In this document: piece by piece, positions 59,415-64,000 of the stretch
Layout: the number at the start of each line of letters is the position of its first letter
How positions within the stretch are numbered: the stretch's first letter is position 1
Assembly (NCBI GenBank): GCA_000442125.1
Contig: KE546984.1
Coordinates: forward strand, 558,001 to 622,000
Reading direction: 5' to 3'
Length of the DNA stretch: 64,000 bases
DNA from: Opeltia flavorubescens
Lineage: Eukaryota; Ascomycota; Lecanoromycetes; Teloschistales; Teloschistaceae
The notes under the pieces: model-generated
Told to the model about the DNA's origin: nothing
The model's database searches: none
What the model saw: only the letters and a program-made list of their open reading frames with translations
Translations under genes and position numbers: made by a program

Positions 59415-61111
59415 ATGAATCCACCTCTAGAGCATGAATTTGACTCCTTTCCCCCGACTGTGAAGCGCAAAGTATGAATTGCCTTTTCATCTAATTTATT
59501 TTCATATCAATAAGCTTAATTCCTTCTGTCTTGAAAGTTTTTTGGCACGAAAAAGCCGTTGAGCGTTGAGCGTTGACGATTTTGGCGGTCCCACCTGTCA
59601 GGGTGGCAGTAGCGGGGACGATCCTAATTTATTTCACATACCAGACGATCATTGATCAACAACGTCTCTTGTGCTGATAATCTTTCAATTGATAGTATTT
59701 CTCTTCCCTCGAACGCCTCAGACTCGCACAACGCCCTGTCACAAGTCACACCTGCACTACATCAACATCCTACCCCTACGACTTCGGTAACACCCGGCCA
59801 ACAAAGCCTTCAAGGCCAACGCTACAAAGCCGAAACTCGAGCTATTTCAAAAGTGGCCCACGGCGGATGAGAAAGACTGCTTTACCTACAGACCGTTTCT
59901 CATTCGAGGACGCTCAATGGTTTCAAAGCCTTCCGGATAAGGTTCAGAAGAAACATTTCACCACTGAGGAGCAGCGAGTATTGGCGGGGCGTCGGGAGAG
60001 CTCCATACTAGACGCAGCGGACGAGAGCCTTTTAAGAGTTGGACGCCAGAGGTTCGGGAGTGTTCCTACAGTGCCGACCGTCCGCACATCCTGCACATCT
60101 TCAAGCGCTTCTTCTGTCCACACATTGGAGGACGAACAGCCGGATTCTGCTGTGGACATGGACGAGTCGATACTTAACAGTTTCCGATGGATGGACGATG
60201 ACGAAGAACTAGATTTATCTCTAGACGACTATCACAGTCACCTCGCCGATTCTACGGAGCCCACAACCAGACATAGCTCTCGACGGCCTTCTTTCCGAAG
60301 AACACTCTCCCTCACTGGATTGCCTAGAGAGGAATCACACGGATCTGCACCCGCAAGCAGAGACCCTCGTACAACAAGCTCTACGCCGTTACCACGGGTG
60401 TCGCCTCGCGCTTCATTCCACAGGGATGGCCCTCGTGCGAAGACACACAAACAAGCACCTATGACTAGCACCGACCAATCGACCAAATACTACCAGGACC
60501 CGGATGCCCGGCTTAAACTCCGCGTTTACTTGGCATCTCCATCCAAATTCGACGAAGCCCTTGAATTTGGATTTCCCTCATTGGAAAGTACAGATCAACT
60601 TCCAAACCCATCCCGCCCCCCGATCTCCCGTACTTATTACACCGAACCCGCGCCCCAGACTTTCTATGACTCCGAGAATCCTTCATTCCTCGACGGCTCC
60701 GACTCTGACATAGACGATGCTGAAAGTCTACCAGAAATGGAAGCTCCCCATACACCCTCTGATGCCATGTTTTTCCGCAGCACTCATCGCTTACCCATTT
60801 CTAAACCTCCGTCATCAGACGTCGATCGGCCGTTCCATAGGGCGGAAGGGAAGTCCACTCTTAAACAAATGGACCAGCATCATCATCAACCCTACGTGGT
60901 TTCTGCTTGTAATAGGGAAATGACCTTAAGGATGACCCTTACCAGGCCCGATCTACGCGCTAATGAGGATCTTCTGTATGGACATTGTGATAACGATCCT
61001 CTTGCCCTTGAGCATCTGCCGCCCACGATCGAGACCAGTGATATTTGGGATCAAGGAAAGGAGAACGAAGGCGCTGTAAGAAAATTCTGGAGGAAGGTTA
61101 GCGGGCGTTGA
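59415..61111 (+). CDS. Uncharacterised conserved fungal protein
   Basis: Two exons (59415-59471 and 59696-61111) give 490 residues. The short first exon encodes MNPPLEHEFDSFPPTVKRK and splices to YFSSLERLRLAQ, both of which I recall from a conserved but unnamed Pezizomycotina family. Then LPTDRFSFEDAQWFQSLPDK and ILDAADESLLRVGR form another conserved block. The middle is Ser/Pro-rich and acidic (WMDDDEELDLSLDDYHSH). The C-terminus ends in a basic helix (AVRKFWRKVSGR). No enzyme motif, membrane segment or signal peptide is seen. The first intron is 224 nt, long for this window, and carries a short GTTGAGC direct repeat. Function is unknown; nuclear or cytoskeletal roles would be guesses. Confidence 0.78.
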
Positions 61112-61458
61112 AGTGACTTCCAATACTTGGTCTCTATTCAATTTGCAATCTCCTTTGTTGTATTAGTACGATAGAGCTGCTCTATGTCTTGATGCCGTTA
61201 GATTGTACAATATACAGAGAGCTCTGACACAGGTTACCCGGAAGCATCGAGTTTAGGAAAGCAAGACTGAGTCAGATAATCGGTCAAATCTCTCTAAACC
61301 TGCCCAGTGATTAAGGCTCCGAAGATTATTATCTTTCTTGAAGCCTGTATCACGGCAAATCCCAGTGACCGGACCACTCGCAATAGCAAAAGAATAGAAA
61401 CGTTTATAATCGCATATAATTTATTTGGGGACCTCGGGATGCCAAAAAAACGCGCTTG

Positions 61459-61464
61459 ACGCGT
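61459..61464 (+). promoter_or_regulatory. MCB-like box (ACGCGT) upstream of the AlkB-like gene
   Basis: ACGCGT is the core bound by MBF in yeasts, which drives G1/S genes including DNA repair genes. It lies 79 bases before the preferred start codon. A six-base match is weak alone. Confidence 0.35.
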
Positions 61465-61471
61465 TGAACAA

Positions 61472-61479
61472 TGACGTCA
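61472..61479 (+). promoter_or_regulatory. CRE palindrome TGACGTCA upstream of the AlkB-like gene
   Basis: A perfect ATF/CREB palindrome. It overlaps an upstream in-frame ATG (61471), which argues that translation starts lower down at 61543. Confidence 0.45.
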
Positions 61480-61542
61480 CAGTCTTTTCAACAATGTCAT
61501 TCGAATGCAACCAGATCTTCTTACCGAACCAGCACCTTAGCC

Positions 61543-62577
61543 ATGTCATCATCGAAGAAGCGAGCTTTGACAGAATTCTTCTCTCCAAAGTCGCAAAAGA
61601 AAGCCAGATATTCTCCACCACTAGCCTCAGCCATCTCGGAAGACCAGCCATGTTCATCCCATATGACCTACCCTTTTCCTATACCCCATCTACCCAATCA
61701 TATTGCAGAAAAGCTATCTGAGTCCCCAAGTACCGAAGGTAGGGTCATCGACGATCAACCCGATTTAGATCTCCTTTACTTCCAACCCTTTGTCGCCAAA
61801 AGCGTCGAAAGAGATCTCTTCGACTTCTTGCGGGGCCAACTGTTCTTCTATCGAGTTCAGTACAAGATCAAAAGAGGCGGTATAGAGACACAGATCAACA
61901 CCCCTCGATATACGACCGTCTTTGGCATAGACGAAACATCAAAATTTGGACCTGATGGTTCCGTCGTCGAAGCTGCGACATCGAAACCAGTTGCTTCCAC
62001 TAAATATCCGACCTGCAGACCAAGACCCATCCCTCAATGCCTTGACGAGTTGCGCAAGATCACAGAGATCTTCACCGAAACGACTTACAATTTCTGCCTT
62101 GTGAACTATTACGCCAGCGGTGCGGACAGCATCTCTTATCACAGCGATGATGAGCGCTTCTTAGGCCCACTTCCTGCGATTGCATCTTTCTCATTCGGTG
62201 CAAAGCGCGACTTCCTGATGAAACATAAGCCTATACCTCCCAAAGACGGCAACACCGTCGCAGATGAGATCAATCATGCAAAACCGTTGAAACTTCCATT
62301 GGCGAGTGGAGACATGGTATTGATGCGAGGGAAGACTCAGGCAAATTGGCTCCACAGTATACCTAAAAGGAAAGGTGGGGAAAGCGATAAAGGCAGGATC
62401 AATATCACATTCAGGAAGGCTATGGTGAAAGGGGGTACAGAGAATTACTATCAATATAACGTTGGCTCTGGTGGAGTATGGACATGGGACGACAAGAGAC
62501 AAGAGATGAAACAGTGGCAGTCGAAGAATGAATGTTCGCAACCTCTGTTGTCCAGGACATCGTTGACAACGGTTTAA
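61543..62577 (+). CDS. AlkB-family Fe(II)/2-oxoglutarate DNA repair dioxygenase
   Basis: A single exon encodes 344 residues. The N-terminus MSSSKKRALTEFFSPKSQKK contains KRALTEFF, close to a PCNA-interacting box (Q-x-x-L-x-x-F-F, here with Lys first). The catalytic domain has the ALKBH2/3-like INTPRYTTVFG, the iron motif SYHSDDE, the distal His in ANWLHSIPKR and the oxoglutarate Arg pair in RINITFRKA. Enzymes of this class reverse N-alkyl damage on DNA. The frame is open to an earlier ATG at 61471, adding 24 residues; I prefer 61543 because the family starts with this basic-box segment and the upstream ATG sits inside a CRE. All iron ligands are present. DNA versus RNA preference is not proven. 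Confidence 0.88.
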   Translation: MSSSKKRALTEFFSPKSQKKARYSPPLASAISEDQPCSSHMTYPFPIPHLPNHIAEKLSESPSTEGRVIDDQPDLDLLYFQPFVAKSVERDLFDFLRGQLFFYRVQYKIKRGGIETQINTPRYTTVFGIDETSKFGPDGSVVEAATSKPVASTKYPTCRPRPIPQCLDELRKITEIFTETTYNFCLVNYYASGADSISYHSDDERFLGPLPAIASFSFGAKRDFLMKHKPIPPKDGNTVADEINHAKPLKLPLASGDMVLMRGKTQANWLHSIPKRKGGESDKGRINITFRKAMVKGGTENYYQYNVGSGGVWTWDDKRQEMKQWQSKNECSQPLLSRTSLTTV

Positions 62578-62929
62578 TACGATGCTCATGATCCTCCGAC
62601 GACTCTACAGACTTCCGCGCCGATGAACCATACACGTAATTTAACGAAGGACGACGTTCCTCGATATCTCTAAGCAGCCTCTGTGATTGACCGTCAATTA
62701 TTGACAACACTGTCTTCTACTGCGGTAAGAACCGTTTCTGCATCAGCCGTGCGCATATCATGTCGATGACGAATTACTGAGCGGCAATACAAGTCGGAGG
62801 TATATTTGGATCTTGGTTTATCGTCGAAGCGCGTGGAATACGCTTCCCACGGGTTTATATAATTTACAGCACTATCCGTTAAGCCTTGAGGTATCCTAGA
62901 TGTGGATGCGCGACGGTTAATCTCCGATC
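62578..62929. other. Intergenic region before the deuterolysin gene
   Basis: No gene is seen. It separates the AlkB-like stop from the deuterolysin start and likely holds the promoter of the latter. Confidence 0.45.
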
Positions 62930-64000
62930 ATGGCCGGAAATCTCTTTCAGAACTTACAATTACTGTATACGATCCTTTTGCTGGTACAGCCTGCGTCTAG
63001 TCTGCTGGTTGGCTGGATTAGGCCATCACCAAACCCTTTTGCCATCGAGATCATAATCAAGAATCCAACAGAACAAACGATATCTGTCCTAAAATGGAAT
63101 AACATCTTCGATACAGTTACCCCTTTGCCTTATTCATTTGACGTTCGAGATGACCAAGGCTACCCCATACAATTGGCCACAACATATGCAATGCGTGCAG
63201 GCATGACCGATGCCGATTTTCATCATCTTCCTCCAGAAGCAAATTTCTCTGTTACTCACGATTTAAGATCTTGGGTACAAACTAATCCGAATCGCCTTTA
63301 CGGCAACGTCACGGTTGGCCTCCCAGGCGGTCTCAGAGGTGTCATGCATGATGGGACATGGACAGTGCCAACCGCAGCAGCGGCAAACCTAACAGGCAAA
63401 TCACCAAAGTTGGGTGACTTTACAGCTGCTGGACTTCAAGACATTCAGCTAGATTCATTCCGAACATCCCGGAACCTTGGCCCTCTTTTTGAAAGCAATG
63501 TTCCAGCACCCACGGTCCGTCAAGGTGGAATTGAAGTCGATGAAAATGACTGTCAAGGCCCAGGCAAAACGAACGTGACGTTCGCCCTCCATGATGCTGG
63601 TATCTATGCCAAGGCTTTGTCTTCGGCAGCCGAAGGGAAATCCAACGCTATGTTTTCAAACTATTTCCTCTCCATCGCTCGGCCTACTGTGAGCAGAGTT
63701 GCTTCGTCGGCGCAGAGAGCCATCTACGGACAAGGTCCGCGTGTAGGTGTATATTGTACCAATCGCGGGAATATATGTGGTTCAAGCACCAATATTCTGG
63801 GTCATACGTCTACACCATCATGGCTCAGTGATAACCAGATAGTGCTTTGCCCTAGGGCGTTGGCGCTTCCCCTGGCACCCCCGCCATGCTCTAAGCGTCC
63901 AGGAGTACAAGTCAGCGCAACAGCATCCCACGTCATGCTACATTTGATACTAACTCTCAACAACGTCGTTGGAGAAACGATAAATGGCAATGTCTACGGG
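62930..64000 (+). CDS. M35 deuterolysin-like metalloprotease, partial at window end, with altered active site
   Basis: The frame is open for 357 codons to the last base. A signal peptide (MAGNLFQNLQLLYTILLLVQ) precedes a propeptide-like region with beta-rich text (LKWNNIFDTVTPLPYSFDV), as in M35 zymogens. The mature part shows QRAIYGQGPRVGVYCTNR and IVLCPRALALPLAPP. Where M35 enzymes have HExxH, this reads ASHVMLHLILTLNNVVGE: both His remain but the catalytic Glu is Val (codon GTC). The GTxxD zinc ligand would lie beyond the window. The family is secreted, zinc-dependent and cuts basic proteins. If the change is real, this copy is probably a non-catalytic homologue; a sequencing error is possible. 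The gene continues past 64000. Confidence 0.78.
   Translation, partial: MAGNLFQNLQLLYTILLLVQPASSLLVGWIRPSPNPFAIEIIIKNPTEQTISVLKWNNIFDTVTPLPYSFDVRDDQGYPIQLATTYAMRAGMTDADFHHLPPEANFSVTHDLRSWVQTNPNRLYGNVTVGLPGGLRGVMHDGTWTVPTAAAANLTGKSPKLGDFTAAGLQDIQLDSFRTSRNLGPLFESNVPAPTVRQGGIEVDENDCQGPGKTNVTFALHDAGIYAKALSSAAEGKSNAMFSNYFLSIARPTVSRVASSAQRAIYGQGPRVGVYCTNRGNICGSSTNILGHTSTPSWLSDNQIVLCPRALALPLAPPPCSKRPGVQVSATASHVMLHLILTLNNVVGETINGNVYG

Larger units (their letters stand above)
61112..61542. other. Intergenic region before the AlkB-like gene
   Basis: This holds the 3' end of the unknown gene and the promoter of the AlkB-like gene, including the MCB and CRE elements listed separately. Confidence 0.5.

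Noticed and set aside
1-64000. Search for transposons, retroelements, tRNA genes, CRISPR arrays and RIP-damaged DNA
   Set aside because: No reverse transcriptase, transposase, terminal repeats, tRNA A/B boxes or strongly AT-skewed CpA-depleted tracts were seen by eye. A computed repeat and tRNA scan would be decisive.

Overview
The window is nuclear DNA of a filamentous ascomycete (Pezizomycotina). Gene families and the short introns (mostly 41-75 nt, with CTAAC/CTGAC-like branch points) support this. Leotiomycetes (Helotiales-like) is my best guess from protein similarity by eye, at moderate confidence. The region is gene-dense and mostly housekeeping. I recognise no LTR element, virus-like element, DNA transposon, tRNA, rRNA or CRISPR array. 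Splice sites below were read by hand from GT/GC..AG signals, frame continuity and remembered family alignments.

Layout. 0.8-8.4 kb: a GPI-anchored Kre9-like wall protein, ribosomal protein uS19 (RPS15), a SET/MYND methyltransferase and a Dep1/Sds3-type subunit of the Rpd3L deacetylase. 9-19.7 kb: NOP12, a She3-like coiled-coil protein, a large uncharacterised KH-like protein and the RAD17 checkpoint clamp loader. 19.9-22.7 kb: a divergent pair for the two halves of the Tm-1-like family (UPF0261 and TIM-barrel), both with broken reading frames. 23-32.5 kb: AMP deaminase and a 1,649-residue F-box/zinc-finger protein. 33-44.4 kb: ABP1, a PEBP protein, DNM1, a UAA-family nucleotide-sugar transporter and CDC55. 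45-50.5 kb: an unknown protein, TPC1, a butyrobetaine-type dioxygenase and a GRX3/4-type monothiol glutaredoxin. 50.8-64 kb: MMS19, a two-RRM mitochondrial protein whose start codon is split by an intron, an aminotransferase, another conserved unknown protein, an AlkB-like DNA repair dioxygenase and the start of an M35 deuterolysin with an altered active site.

Themes. Many neighbours are head-to-head and may share promoters: DEP1/NOP12, F-box/ABP1, PEBP/DNM1, CDC55/unknown, TPC1/dioxygenase and MMS19/RRM protein. The 47.6-54.3 kb stretch groups three iron-related genes (an Fe(II) dioxygenase, a CGFS glutaredoxin and MMS19). The most unusual points are the joint decay of the Tm-1-like pair, the intron-split ATG, the deuterolysin with HVMLH in place of HExxH, a 17-nt microexon and a GC-AG intron.
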